Source of the DNA: a virus
DNA: 35,748 nucleotides
IMG/VR virus record: IMGVR_UViG_3300047357_001736
Location: 1-35,748 of that record
Strand: one strand, 5' to 3'
Made by a program: the position numbers and the translations under genes. This document shows, in pieces, positions 17,667 to 25,431 of this stretch. Position 1 is the stretch's first letter, and each line of letters opens with the position of its first letter. The notes under the pieces were generated by a model. That model did no database searches, was not told the origin of the DNA, and was given only the letters and a program-made list of their open reading frames with translations.

Positions 17667-18119
17667 ATGACAAAATTACACATTAAACCAAGCAGGGAAG
17701 AGTTTATGGTACCCTTTGATTCTCTGTTTGATGATATAATTCAAAAAACCATGCCATCATTTACAGATGAATTTGGAGTGAACTTTTTTGGCTCCAATAG
17801 TTACCCTAAAGTTGATGTTATAGATTACGATGATAGAATCACTATTGAAGCTGAAATACCTGGACTATCAAAAAAAGAAGTTTCAGTTGATCTTGAAGAA
17901 AATATCTTAACTATATCTGGAGCAAAACAATCTAAAGATGAAAGTCTAGAGATTAAGTACATCAGAAAGGAATTAAAAAGATCATCCTTCAAACGATCTT
18001 TTAAGTTAGGTGAAAACATAAATCAAAAAAATGTCAACGCAGATTTCAACAATGGTGTTCTTTTAATAACTTTACCCAAAAAAGAACCAGAGAAACCCAA
18101 GAAAATTAAAATATTATAA
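17667..18119 (+). CDS. Small heat-shock protein Hsp20 (alpha-crystallin family)
   Basis: 150 aa. An alpha-crystallin domain spans about residues 45-138: YPKVDVIDYDDRITIEAEIP, LSKKEVSVDLEENILTISG, FKRSFKLGENIN, and NADFNNGVLLITLPKKE with the G-V-L motif. The short C-terminal IKIL matches the I-x-I/L tail motif used for oligomer assembly. It is an ATP-independent holdase; T4-like cyanophages commonly carry Hsp20, where it is thought to help virion protein folding. It is a single gene followed by a strong terminator, so it is expressed on its own. A TAATAT box sits a few bases before the ATG. Confidence 0.95.
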   Translation: MTKLHIKPSREEFMVPFDSLFDDIIQKTMPSFTDEFGVNFFGSNSYPKVDVIDYDDRITIEAEIPGLSKKEVSVDLEENILTISGAKQSKDESLEIKYIRKELKRSSFKRSFKLGENINQKNVNADFNNGVLLITLPKKEPEKPKKIKIL

Positions 18120-18122
18120 ACC

Positions 18123-18149
18123 AAAAGCCCCCTAATGAGGGGCTTTTTT
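18123..18149 (+). terminator. Rho-independent terminator after hsp20
   Basis: AAAAGCCCC, 7-base loop, GGGGCTTTT with further T residues: a 9-bp perfect stem and T-tract 3 bases after the hsp20 stop. The A/T symmetry would let it act weakly on the other strand too. Confidence 0.92.
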
Positions 18150-18163
18150 GTGTATTTTATTAT

Positions 18164-18406
18164 GTGAGAAAAAAAACTTTAGAGCAATACAAGAAAGAAG
18201 CTCCTGAAATACCAACTAACACATGTCCATATATTGATTTCATCCAAGAAATCCTCAAAGAAGTTGCGGACGAAAATGATTCCTATCTCATTAGAGAAAA
18301 ACTAAATCTAGCAGACGGTATGCTGGAATATGTTAGGTCATCCAATGACAGCTTAAGAAAAAGCTCATTCTATTGGTTTAGTAAATTCAAATCTAAATTT
18401 AAATAA
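18164..18406 (+). CDS. Small phage protein, unrecognised
   Basis: 80 aa, start GTG at 18164. It is helical and charged: CPYIDFIQEILKEVADEND, then LADGMLEYVRSSNDSLRKSS and a basic, aromatic end. The pattern 'CPYID...L...E.vR..N..LR' resembles small hypothetical proteins encoded near phage structural genes. It follows the hsp20 terminator, so it probably has its own promoter, but none is clear. No function is assigned. Confidence 0.6.
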   Translation: MRKKTLEQYKKEAPEIPTNTCPYIDFIQEILKEVADENDSYLIREKLNLADGMLEYVRSSNDSLRKSSFYWFSKFKSKFK

Positions 18407-18412
18407 TATATT

Positions 18413-18562
18413 ATGCCATTACCGTCAAAACAAAATAAAGAAAAAAAATCTAAATTCATGTCTCGCTGCGTAGCAGATTCAGTCATGAGAAAAGAATACA
18501 AAGACATAAAACAAAGAATTGCAGTTTGTCTCACCCAATATAGTAAAAAAGATAAAAAATAG
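18413..18562 (+). CDS. 49-aa phage protein (MPLP...SRC...QR.AVC type)
   Basis: ATG at 18413, TAG at 18560-18562. The product starts MPLPSKQNKEKKSKFMSRCV and ends DIKQRIAVCLTQYSKKDKK. The two blocks SRC and QR-x-AVC-x-x-QY are a widespread pattern in short phage proteins, and in larger phage proteins where the same segment is fused to prohead-protease-like domains. The conserved pattern supports a real gene despite its length. The gaps to its neighbours are 6 and 17 bases. Confidence 0.7.
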   Translation: MPLPSKQNKEKKSKFMSRCVADSVMRKEYKDIKQRIAVCLTQYSKKDKK

Positions 18563-18579
18563 TGTAATTACTCTTTATC

Positions 18580-18837
18580 ATGAGTTTACAAGAAATTTTA
18601 AATCGCATACATGCAACAAGAAGCCCTAACGAATTAAACTCAAAATTAAATTTATTTAAACAAGAAATTAGCGCCGAACTTTCTGGCAGCGATCCTTTTC
18701 AGGAAAATTACTATAAAAATCACACTGGTCGAGAATTATTTAAAAAAATGAATAACTATGGTTTGGAAAATTTAATTCCAACATCCTACGACTCAGGCTT
18801 TAGGCCTGACGATACAAGCCTAGGATTAGGTTCTTAA
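18580..18837 (+). CDS. Hypothetical protein, unrecognised
   Basis: 85 aa, mainly helical at the N-terminus (ILNRIHATRSPNELNSKLNL) and Gly/Ser-rich at the end. The segment DPFQENYYKNHTGRELFKK echoes DPLRENYYKRYSKE in the FmdB-like protein at 8477-8860, so a short shared motif (DP-x-x-ENYYK) links the two. No further function can be given. Confidence 0.55.
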   Translation: MSLQEILNRIHATRSPNELNSKLNLFKQEISAELSGSDPFQENYYKNHTGRELFKKMNNYGLENLIPTSYDSGFRPDDTSLGLGS

Positions 18838-18851
18838 AGTAAGAATCTTCA

Positions 18852-19577
18852 ATGAACTATACACTAATATTAAATTATTTTAATAAGTCTATAGATCACA
18901 TGAAGACTCATATTTCTTACTGGAACAATCAAAGTGTGAAACCTACATGCGTCTTTGCTTGTTTTTTTGGGTTAAGTGAAGAAAAAAATAGCGAAATGAT
19001 AAAGGTATTTAAACATGAAACTCGAAACATTGAAAATGTTCATGTTATTGAATCTACTTTTAATTTTAAATATATCGGTAGATACCAAATAGCTCTTGGG
19101 GCCCCTACTGAAAATATTATTATGATGGATGATGACAGGTTCCCTAGGAATCAATATGCAGAGTTTATGTTAAACATTTTATCACTTAAAAATGCAATTA
19201 TAGGTCAAGATGGCTGGATATTAGATGAAAATAAAAACGACTGCTCTGGCAGGTATGTCACATCTTGGCTTGATTTTAAAGATTATGATGAAGTAACTCG
19301 CCTTGAAGGAGATTATCTTTGCGGTGGCATGGTTTTTAAAAAAAGTCACTTATTAAATTTATTCTCAAAACCTTTTACAACTAAAACTGGAGAAGATATT
19401 TTGATGTGCATAAGGAATAAAAAAGCTGGAATCCCAACTCATATATATATTCCTTCAAAAAAATACCCTAAAGCAATTATTGGTCATAATTCAGAAAAGA
19501 TTAATACCACTATCAATAGCGATGAAATTACTGATTTTAGAACTAAATTAATTAAAAAAGAAATTAGCACTGAATGA
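18852..19577 (+). CDS. GT-A-fold glycosyltransferase-like protein
   Basis: 241 aa. It starts YTLILNYFNKSIDHMKTHI, and ENIIMMDDDRFP has a DDD in the metal-binding DxD position of GT-A enzymes; GDYLCGGMVFKKSHL and KTGEDILMC match the acceptor-loop and 'ED' motifs. No membrane segment, so it probably acts in the cytoplasm. It is the last gene of the rightward block and stops just before a two-way terminator. Substrate unknown. Confidence 0.65.
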   Translation: MNYTLILNYFNKSIDHMKTHISYWNNQSVKPTCVFACFFGLSEEKNSEMIKVFKHETRNIENVHVIESTFNFKYIGRYQIALGAPTENIIMMDDDRFPRNQYAEFMLNILSLKNAIIGQDGWILDENKNDCSGRYVTSWLDFKDYDEVTRLEGDYLCGGMVFKKSHLLNLFSKPFTTKTGEDILMCIRNKKAGIPTHIYIPSKKYPKAIIGHNSEKINTTINSDEITDFRTKLIKKEISTE

Positions 19578-19580
19578 AGC

Positions 19581-19608
19581 AAAAAAAAAGCCCGCCATTA
19601 CGACGGGC
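19581..19608 (-). terminator. Rho-independent terminator of the adhesin gene
   Basis: Stem GCCCG (19590-19594) / CGGGC (19604-19608). Read leftward it is followed by a run of nine T (A run at 19581-19589), 26 bp after the adhesin stop at 19634. Rightward transcripts also meet the hairpin, but followed only by CTATATTTT, so it may stop both converging units. Confidence 0.88.
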
Positions 19609-19633
19609 CTATATTTTAGTTTAAAACAAAGAA

Positions 19634-21580
19634 TTAAGCTTCTCGAATATAAAATGTTAGACTCGAACCGCTTTGCATTGTTGTCGGTTGATTAGTAAAA
19701 ACGCTAACATTTACTTCTGTACTACTGTTTCTCGAAACTGAAAGTAGAAACTCGTTATTGGCGGGCGTAAATGACCATGCTCCACAATCCACTTCTGGAC
19801 ATATTTCAAAGTCGCTCCAGCCACTAGGTATTTGCGATGAAATATCTATCGTACTGGACTGAGCTCCACTTAAGGTTACTTGAGTTTGAGCTGGCCTACT
19901 TGCAGATGGAGTAGGAGTAGGGGTAGGAGTAGGAGTAGCTGTCGATGTTACAGTTGGAGTAACAGATGGAGTTGGTAAAACTGCAGTAAACCCATTATAA
20001 GTTGGTGCATTATCGGCAAAACTACTATCATCATATATACCTACGGTATTGAAAAATGCTGAGTGCTCATTTCCATTTGCATCTTCTACATCTGATGGGT
20101 GTAAATTAATGTCCCAAGAGTCTACTAAATTTGTACAAGAAGGATTAGTGGATACACCATTAATTACATAAGGATTAGAACTTGAATCCCTTAAAACTGA
20201 ACTCGCATTTAAAGTGCCGTTGTTTGCATATAGAAACCAACCTCCATAGCATGTATCACCTCCTGAACTTGCCAATTGATACGCGAATGCAACAGTAAAT
20301 TTCTGACCACTAACGGTGGCAGAATATGTATCCTTACCATTAATTTGTCCTAAATTCGAATCTACAGTGAAAGTTGCTTCATCAACATCATATGTACCAT
20401 TGTCAAAAGATAATGCGAAATTAGCTCCAGTCGTAGATGCCGATACTGAAGGCGTCGGGGTTGGAGTTACTGCAGCCGAACTGCTTGGGGTTGGAGTTAC
20501 TGCAGCCGAACTGCTTGGAGTTGGCGTTGGTGATGGCAAAACAACAGTATCAGGAACTTTAGCCTGACTCATTTGCAGCGCTCCATCAAACATACTAACT
20601 TTACTACTTACATTATCTAGATCCCAAGAGCTAACATCTCTGCTAAAGCTATCATTATCCTTGAACATTCCGTCGGTTTTCTCAAGTACATTATCATTTT
20701 TAAACCATTTCCATATTGGTTTATTAAAGTTTGAGTCTTTAAACATATTGGAGGTATCTTTGACGGTAGATAAGTCCCAATCATTTAATCTTTTATTAAA
20801 ATTGGCACCCTCAAACATACCAGACATATCTTCGATGGCATATGTTTTGCCTTCTGACTCCATAAACCACTTCCACAACCCTACGGATATCACAGAATCT
20901 TTACAGGCCCCTGTTGCGATAGTTACCTTTTCCATATCCCAATTATTAATTGCCTTACATTTATCTAAGCTAGTACATTTGGATAATGTATACTGCAAAC
21001 TAGTTAGATTAGTGGGTTCAAATTTTCCAAAAAACTTTAACTTTCCGCAATTAAAAAAAGTTTTATCCATAAACATGGTTGCTGTACTAGCTGTAGATAG
21101 AGCTATGGATGTACCAGGATTTGCAGAAGTTAGAGGTAGAATGTCAGTGTCAAGCCTAAATAGTTTACCAAAATTCCTAAAATCACCCTGTCCATGAATA
21201 TAAAACTGAGTACCAACATTACACTCATATATTTTTTTTATGAGAAATCTATTTCCATATAAATCTAAATCTTGAGCGTCGCCATTAACATCCTGTTTTG
21301 TGGTTTGCATGAATGCAATTTTATTATCATATCCGCCAGTAATAGTAATCGTTTTAAAACTACCCCGATTAGTATATGTGTGAGTTAATAAATTACAGAT
21401 TACATTACCGCTGTCATCAGTAATCCTATTTGATCCAGAGAATGAGGTTATAGTCTCGGAGTCTGTTCCATCACCCCAATCTACGGTTAAACTTAAATCA
21501 TCATCATTGAAAAACGATGATGGACACAGGGGGATTTTTATCGTCTTACCCTTTTTTATGAAAGTGGTTTGTATTTTCAT
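19634..21580 (-). CDS. PKD/BspA-like (DUF285) virion adhesin with Pro/Thr linkers
   Basis: 648 aa. A PKD-like domain at about 10-75 (VDWGDGTDSETI ... HTYTNRGSFKTITITG) is followed by BspA-type DUF285 repeats at about 190-340 (NDWDLSTVKDTSNMF, SSWDLDNVSSKVSMF). These repeats are known from bacterial surface proteins and are scarce in phages. Linker 1 at about 350-378 and linker 2 at about 541-562 are TPTPS-rich, like the giant fibre protein. A 160-residue middle domain and an 85-residue C-terminal domain are unrecognised. No signal peptide, so it probably reaches the outside as part of the virion. It is a single gene between rightward units with its own terminator, and no sigma-70-type promoter is visible, which fits late expression. 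Confidence 0.75.
   Translation of the reverse strand: MKIQTTFIKKGKTIKIPLCPSSFFNDDDLSLTVDWGDGTDSETITSFSGSNRITDDSGNVICNLLTHTYTNRGSFKTITITGGYDNKIAFMQTTKQDVNGDAQDLDLYGNRFLIKKIYECNVGTQFYIHGQGDFRNFGKLFRLDTDILPLTSANPGTSIALSTASTATMFMDKTFFNCGKLKFFGKFEPTNLTSLQYTLSKCTSLDKCKAINNWDMEKVTIATGACKDSVISVGLWKWFMESEGKTYAIEDMSGMFEGANFNKRLNDWDLSTVKDTSNMFKDSNFNKPIWKWFKNDNVLEKTDGMFKDNDSFSRDVSSWDLDNVSSKVSMFDGALQMSQAKVPDTVVLPSPTPTPSSSAAVTPTPSSSAAVTPTPTPSVSASTTGANFALSFDNGTYDVDEATFTVDSNLGQINGKDTYSATVSGQKFTVAFAYQLASSGGDTCYGGWFLYANNGTLNASSVLRDSSSNPYVINGVSTNPSCTNLVDSWDINLHPSDVEDANGNEHSAFFNTVGIYDDSSFADNAPTYNGFTAVLPTPSVTPTVTSTATPTPTPTPTPSASRPAQTQVTLSGAQSSTIDISSQIPSGWSDFEICPEVDCGAWSFTPANNEFLLSVSRNSSTEVNVSVFTNQPTTMQSGSSLTFYIREA
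20461..20520 (-). repeat. 30-bp tandem duplication in the adhesin linker
   Basis: Two adjacent 30-bp units (20461-20490 and 20491-20520) differ at one base only. Each encodes a TPTPSSSAAV-type decapeptide, so linker length can change without shifting the frame. Confidence 0.9.
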
Positions 21581-21631
21581 AACTTTTATTACACATTACT
21601 TTTATTTTTTCTTACAAAATTTTGAATTTTG

Positions 21632-21660
21632 TTGACTTAATTTAGCCTTTATGTTATTAT
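21632..21660 (+). promoter_or_regulatory. Sigma-70-type promoter for nrdB
   Basis: TTGACT (21632-21637), 17-bp spacer, TATTAT (21655-21660) with a TGT extended -10. The leader to the nrdB ATG would be about 33 nt and lacks a Shine-Dalgarno site. A second -10-like TATAAT follows at 21661-21666. Confidence 0.7.
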
Positions 21661-21699
21661 TATAATCTAAAATTATTAAATTATCGTTATAAATATACT

Positions 21700-22713
21700 A
21701 TGTCAGACAAAACTGGAGAACTTTTAACTAAAAATATCGCTGGAGTAAATAGAATTTTGCCCCATAAACACAAGTATGCATGGGATTTATTTCTAAAAAG
21801 TTGTGCCAATAACTGGATGCCTACAGAAATCAGCATGCAGAACGACATAAAACAATGGAAAAACGATGAAATCACAGAAGATGAAAAATTACTTGTCAAA
21901 CGCTGCTTAGGCTTCTTTGCTGGATCGGAGTCTTTGGTTGGCAATAACCTTTTACTTTCTGCTTTTCGATTTATTACGGACGCTGAATGCCGTCAGTACA
22001 TTCTTCGTCAAGCTTTTGAAGAAAGCCTTCACAATCTTACGATAGTTTACATTTGTGACAGCTTGGATCTGGATATAGATGAAGTGTTCACTGCTTACGA
22101 AACCATTCCGAGTATTAAAGCTAAGGATGATTTTCTAATGAGCATTACTAATGATATTAGTAGGCAAGATTTTGATCCACATACAAAAGAAGGCAAGCAA
22201 GAAGTCCTTAGAAACTTTTTAACTTACTGGATCGTTTGCGAAGGTACATTCTTTTTTAGCGGATTCGCTATGCTTCTCGCTCTAGGTAGACAAAACAAAT
22301 TGCAAGGAGTATCTGATCAAATTAAATATACACTCAGAGACGAAAGTTCTCATATTGCATTCGGTGCATACTTAATTAACACCCTAATTGAACAAAATCC
22401 ATCCATTTGGACTAAATCAATTCAAGATGAATTTATCGAGCACATTAAAAAAGCAGTTGAGCTAGAAATTGCCTATGCTCACGATGTGCTTCCTACGGGT
22501 ATCTTGGGACTCAATGCTGAAATGTTTGTCGATTATATGTATTACATAGGTAACAGAAGGCTTGAATCTATTGGTCTAGATTACAGGTTCCCTAGTGATC
22601 AAAATCCATTCCCTTGGCTCAGTGAAGTTGTTGATGTTCAAGCAATGGGTAACTTTTTTGAACGCAGGGTGAGAGAATACCAACAAAGTGGTTCCCTTGA
22701 AGATGATTTTTAA
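21700..22713 (+). CDS. nrdB: Class I ribonucleotide reductase beta subunit, class Ic-like (no radical Tyr)
   Basis: 337 aa ferritin-like metal subunit. By alignment to known R2 motifs the metal ligands are Glu77 (GFFAGSESLVGNN; most R2 have Asp), Glu108 and His111 (FEESLHN), Glu181 (VCEGTFFFSGF), Glu215 and His218 (RDESSH). The residue four after His111, which is the radical tyrosine in standard R2, is Ile115. Glu as first ligand together with loss of this tyrosine is the signature of chlamydia-type class Ic R2 (Mn/Fe cofactor, metal-based oxidant). HNLTIVYICDSL also follows the chlamydial block (as I recall it). The C-terminal Tyr327 needed for radical transfer to NrdA is kept. It partners with nrdA at 13860-16307 and has its own promoter. 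Confidence 0.95.
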   Translation: MSDKTGELLTKNIAGVNRILPHKHKYAWDLFLKSCANNWMPTEISMQNDIKQWKNDEITEDEKLLVKRCLGFFAGSESLVGNNLLLSAFRFITDAECRQYILRQAFEESLHNLTIVYICDSLDLDIDEVFTAYETIPSIKAKDDFLMSITNDISRQDFDPHTKEGKQEVLRNFLTYWIVCEGTFFFSGFAMLLALGRQNKLQGVSDQIKYTLRDESSHIAFGAYLINTLIEQNPSIWTKSIQDEFIEHIKKAVELEIAYAHDVLPTGILGLNAEMFVDYMYYIGNRRLESIGLDYRFPSDQNPFPWLSEVVDVQAMGNFFERRVREYQQSGSLEDDF

Positions 22714-22714
22714 C

Positions 22715-22743
22715 TTGACTTAGTTTATGAATTATGCTACAAT
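22715..22743 (+). promoter_or_regulatory. Extended -10 promoter, leaderless context
   Basis: TTGACT (22715-22720), 17-bp spacer, TACAAT (22738-22743) preceded by TGC. The GTG start codon is 6 bp further, so transcription should begin at the start codon itself. Probable promoter for the recombinase and the long glycan operon. Confidence 0.7.
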
Positions 22744-22749
22744 CTAACT

Positions 22750-23085
22750 GTGGCAAAATTAAATAAAAAACAAATTGTGCTCAATTTAATAACTCCGCCC
22801 AAAACAATAAAAGGGCCATTTTGGTCAAGAGAGTACAAGATATTAAATTCATTGATGGATGAGTTTCCATCTGAAAACTTCTGGCAAAAAGTAAACTTTA
22901 ATAAAGGTTGGGACTCTATGGTTATATTCCAAAGTGAATATGGCAAATCTTTACTTGAAAAAAAGTATAAAGAGTTTCATTATAATATACCAGAGTCAAA
23001 ACCAATAGCTTTATCATGTGAAAAATCTGGAGAAGATAAGGTTTTTAAATCAATCCCCAAAACAGTTAGAGGTTTATTTTTATGA
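22750..23085 (+). CDS. Hypothetical protein preceding the recombinase
   Basis: 111 aa with GTG start (22750), chosen because the -10 box leaves no room for a longer 5' end. It is basic and soluble: ITPPKTIKGPFWSREYKILN, then DEFPSENFWQKVNF. No known family is recognised. Its stop overlaps the ATG of the recA-like gene (ATGA), which implies coupled translation and perhaps a helper role in recombination; that role is a guess. Confidence 0.6.
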   Translation: MAKLNKKQIVLNLITPPKTIKGPFWSREYKILNSLMDEFPSENFWQKVNFNKGWDSMVIFQSEYGKSLLEKKYKEFHYNIPESKPIALSCEKSGEDKVFKSIPKTVRGLFL

Positions 23086-24179
23086 GTAAAACATTAGATC
23101 AAATTACTAAATTCCTAGATAACAAGGAGAATCAAAAATACCACTTCAATCATTTTGAAGAAGAAGAGTACAAAATATCAAGTGGAAGCTTGAATTTAGA
23201 TTTAGCATTAGGTGGTGGGTTACCAGCTGGAGCACACAGGTTTACAGGGATTAATGAAGGGGGCAAAACAAGCTGTGCACTAACTGTTGCTAGAAACTTT
23301 CAAGAAAAGTTTGGTAAAACAGGTATGGTTGTCGTCGTAAAGTCTGAAGGTAGGCTAAGTAAAGAAATGCTACAAAGAACAGGAGTAGACCAAGATCCAG
23401 AAAAGTTCTTTATCCTTGATTGCAATATATTCGAAAAAGTTTTTGAGTTCATCAGAGATTTAGTTTTTAACAATGAAGATAAAAAGAAGTACATGTTCAT
23501 TATCGATAGCGTTGATGCTCTTTGTCGAATGAATGACATGGATAAACCTTTTAATGAGAGCGAGCAAGTTGCTGGAGGAGCACTAGTTACATCTGTATTT
23601 TTAAAAAAAATGGTATTACCTATCACAAAAATGGGCCATATGATGCTTTTAACATCACAGGTTCGTGTTGAAGTTGCGGCTAATCCTTACGCGGCCAGAG
23701 GTGGACCAAAGGTCAAGCAGGCTGGCGGTAATGCGATTAAACATTATGCTAACTTTATTTTAGAATTTGAAGAACGCTACAATAATGATATAATGTGGGA
23801 AAACCCTTCTGCATCAAAGATTGAAGACAAAGGTAATCCAATAGGACATTATTGTAAAATTAGATTTAGAAAAAGTATTAATGAAAAAACTGGAGCTCAA
23901 GTTCGCTACCCAATTAGATACGGTAGAACTGACGGTAATTCAATTTGGTTAGAAAAAGAAATCATTGACATGATGTACCTTTGGGGCTTCATCGAAAAGA
24001 AAGGAGCCTGGATATCATTTGATGAAGAAATTTTATCAGAGTTAAAGAAAGAAAACATTGAGTGCCCTGAAAAAATACAAGGCGACAATAAACTATTAGA
24101 GCTACTTGACTCAGATGGAAAAATAAAACAATTTTTTTATAATACAATAAATAACATATTTAGTAATGAAGAAAAATAA
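23082..24179 (+). CDS. RecA/UvsX-like recombinase
   Basis: 365 aa. Walker A is GINEGGKT (56-63) and Walker B YMFIIDSVDAL (Asp142); Glu89 in VVKSEGRLS fits the RecA catalytic Glu. TSQVRVEVAANPYAARGGPK matches the DNA-binding loop L1/L2 region. It forms the ssDNA filament for strand exchange and recombination-dependent replication, like T4 UvsX. The C-terminal ~70 residues are acidic/basic and phage-specific. Overlaps the upstream gene by ATGA and the next glycosyltransferase by 14 bases, so it is expressed together with glycan genes. Confidence 0.92.
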   Translation: MSKTLDQITKFLDNKENQKYHFNHFEEEEYKISSGSLNLDLALGGGLPAGAHRFTGINEGGKTSCALTVARNFQEKFGKTGMVVVVKSEGRLSKEMLQRTGVDQDPEKFFILDCNIFEKVFEFIRDLVFNNEDKKKYMFIIDSVDALCRMNDMDKPFNESEQVAGGALVTSVFLKKMVLPITKMGHMMLLTSQVRVEVAANPYAARGGPKVKQAGGNAIKHYANFILEFEERYNNDIMWENPSASKIEDKGNPIGHYCKIRFRKSINEKTGAQVRYPIRYGRTDGNSIWLEKEIIDMMYLWGFIEKKGAWISFDEEILSELKKENIECPEKIQGDNKLLELLDSDGKIKQFFYNTINNIFSNEEK

Positions 24180-25431
24180 AATATTTATATCGATAGCTAG
24201 TTACAGAGATCCAGAACTTATTCCAACCATTGAAAACTGCATAAAAAATGCAGACAATCCCGAGCATTTAGTTTTTGGAATATCCAGACAGTATCATCCT
24301 GACGACAAGTTTGATGATTTATCTAAATATAAAAAGAAAAAAAACTTCAGGGTCATAGAAACAGACTATAAAAAAAGTTTAGGGGTATGTAATGCTCGAC
24401 ATCATATTCAACAGCTTTTCAAGGATGAAGAATACTATTTGCAATTAGATTCCCATCATCGCTTCATTAAAGGCTGGGATACTAAAGTTAAAAAGACTTT
24501 AAATGATCTCAAAAAATCTGGCAGCAAAAAACCTTTACTGACAGCATACTTACCTTCATATGATCCCGAAGCTAAAGATGAAAATAGATTAAAAGATGTA
24601 TGGCGCATGTATATAGATAGGTTTATGCCAGAAGGCCCAGTTTTTATTTTTCCAGAATCAATTCAAGGTTGGTCGAAAAAAAACAGTAAGCCTGAAAAAT
24701 CCAGATTTACGAGTGGTCACTTCATTTTCACTTTAGGATCTTTTATTCAAGAAGTCCCTTATGACCCACAGCTTTACTTCCATGGAGAAGAAAGCTCACT
24801 AGCCGCTCGAGCATATACATGGGGTTACGACCTCTTCCATCTCCATAAACCTTGGTTTTGGCACCACTATACACGAGCAGGCAAGGCTAGACACTGGGAC
24901 GATGTCTCTAAGTGGGCCAAGCTAAACAAAGAAAGCTTTACTCGATATCGAAAATTATTCGGAATGGATGGATGCAGGAGACAGCACTTTAATAAATATG
25001 GCTTCGGTAAAGAGCGTAGTCTTGCAGACTATGAAATCTATTCAGGAATTTCTTTCAAAGATAGAAAAATCCAACAACACACGCTTGACAGAAAAGAGCC
25101 GCCAACTCCATTTAAATCCAAGAAAGATTATAAAAATAATTTTGTCTCTAAGTTTAAGTATTGTATAGATATACATAAACCTGCATTTACTGAAAATGAT
25201 TATGATGTTTGGGTCATAGCATTTAAAGATAAAAATGGAAAAGAAATGGTTAGGCTCGATGCAGATGAGCAAGAATTAAATAATTTATTAAAACAAAATC
25301 CAAAAGATGATTTTGTTAGATTATGGAGAGAGTTTGAAACTTCAGATCTTCCAAAGTCTTGGTTAATTTGGCCCCATTCAAAGTCTAAAGACTGGATGGA
25401 TATCATAGAAGGAGAAGTTCCAGCTCCTTGA
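24166..25431 (+). CDS. GT60-like (GlcNAc-type) glycosyltransferase, paralogue 1
   Basis: 421 aa. The first ~260 residues fit the 'Glycosyltransferase (GlcNAc)' family (PF11397-type, GT60): IFISIASYRDPELIPTIENC, FGISRQYH, the metal-site motif LQLDSHHRF followed by KGWD, SGHFIFTLG, and FHGEESSLAARAYTWGYD with HxPxFWHHY. Known members add alpha-GlcNAc to Thr or hydroxyproline of proteins, for example mucins of Trypanosoma cruzi. A C-terminal extension of ~150 residues starts YGFGKERSLADYEIY. Overlaps the recombinase by 14 bases. Its target could be the Thr-rich virion linkers; that is inference. Confidence 0.8.
   Translation: MKKNKIFISIASYRDPELIPTIENCIKNADNPEHLVFGISRQYHPDDKFDDLSKYKKKKNFRVIETDYKKSLGVCNARHHIQQLFKDEEYYLQLDSHHRFIKGWDTKVKKTLNDLKKSGSKKPLLTAYLPSYDPEAKDENRLKDVWRMYIDRFMPEGPVFIFPESIQGWSKKNSKPEKSRFTSGHFIFTLGSFIQEVPYDPQLYFHGEESSLAARAYTWGYDLFHLHKPWFWHHYTRAGKARHWDDVSKWAKLNKESFTRYRKLFGMDGCRRQHFNKYGFGKERSLADYEIYSGISFKDRKIQQHTLDRKEPPTPFKSKKDYKNNFVSKFKYCIDIHKPAFTENDYDVWVIAFKDKNGKEMVRLDADEQELNNLLKQNPKDDFVRLWREFETSDLPKSWLIWPHSKSKDWMDIIEGEVPAP

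Noticed and set aside
20661-21197. 178-aa plus-strand frame opposite the adhesin
   Set aside because: The minus-strand gene has PKD and DUF285 domains; the plus frame has no recognisable domain and no start signal.
21688-21695. TATAAATA as a T4-type late promoter before nrdB
   Set aside because: It is 4 bp from the ATG and nrdB has a better TTGACT-17-TATTAT promoter upstream. A second TATAAATA at 29931-29938 lies in the end of a coding region. Two hits in AT-rich DNA are not evidence.
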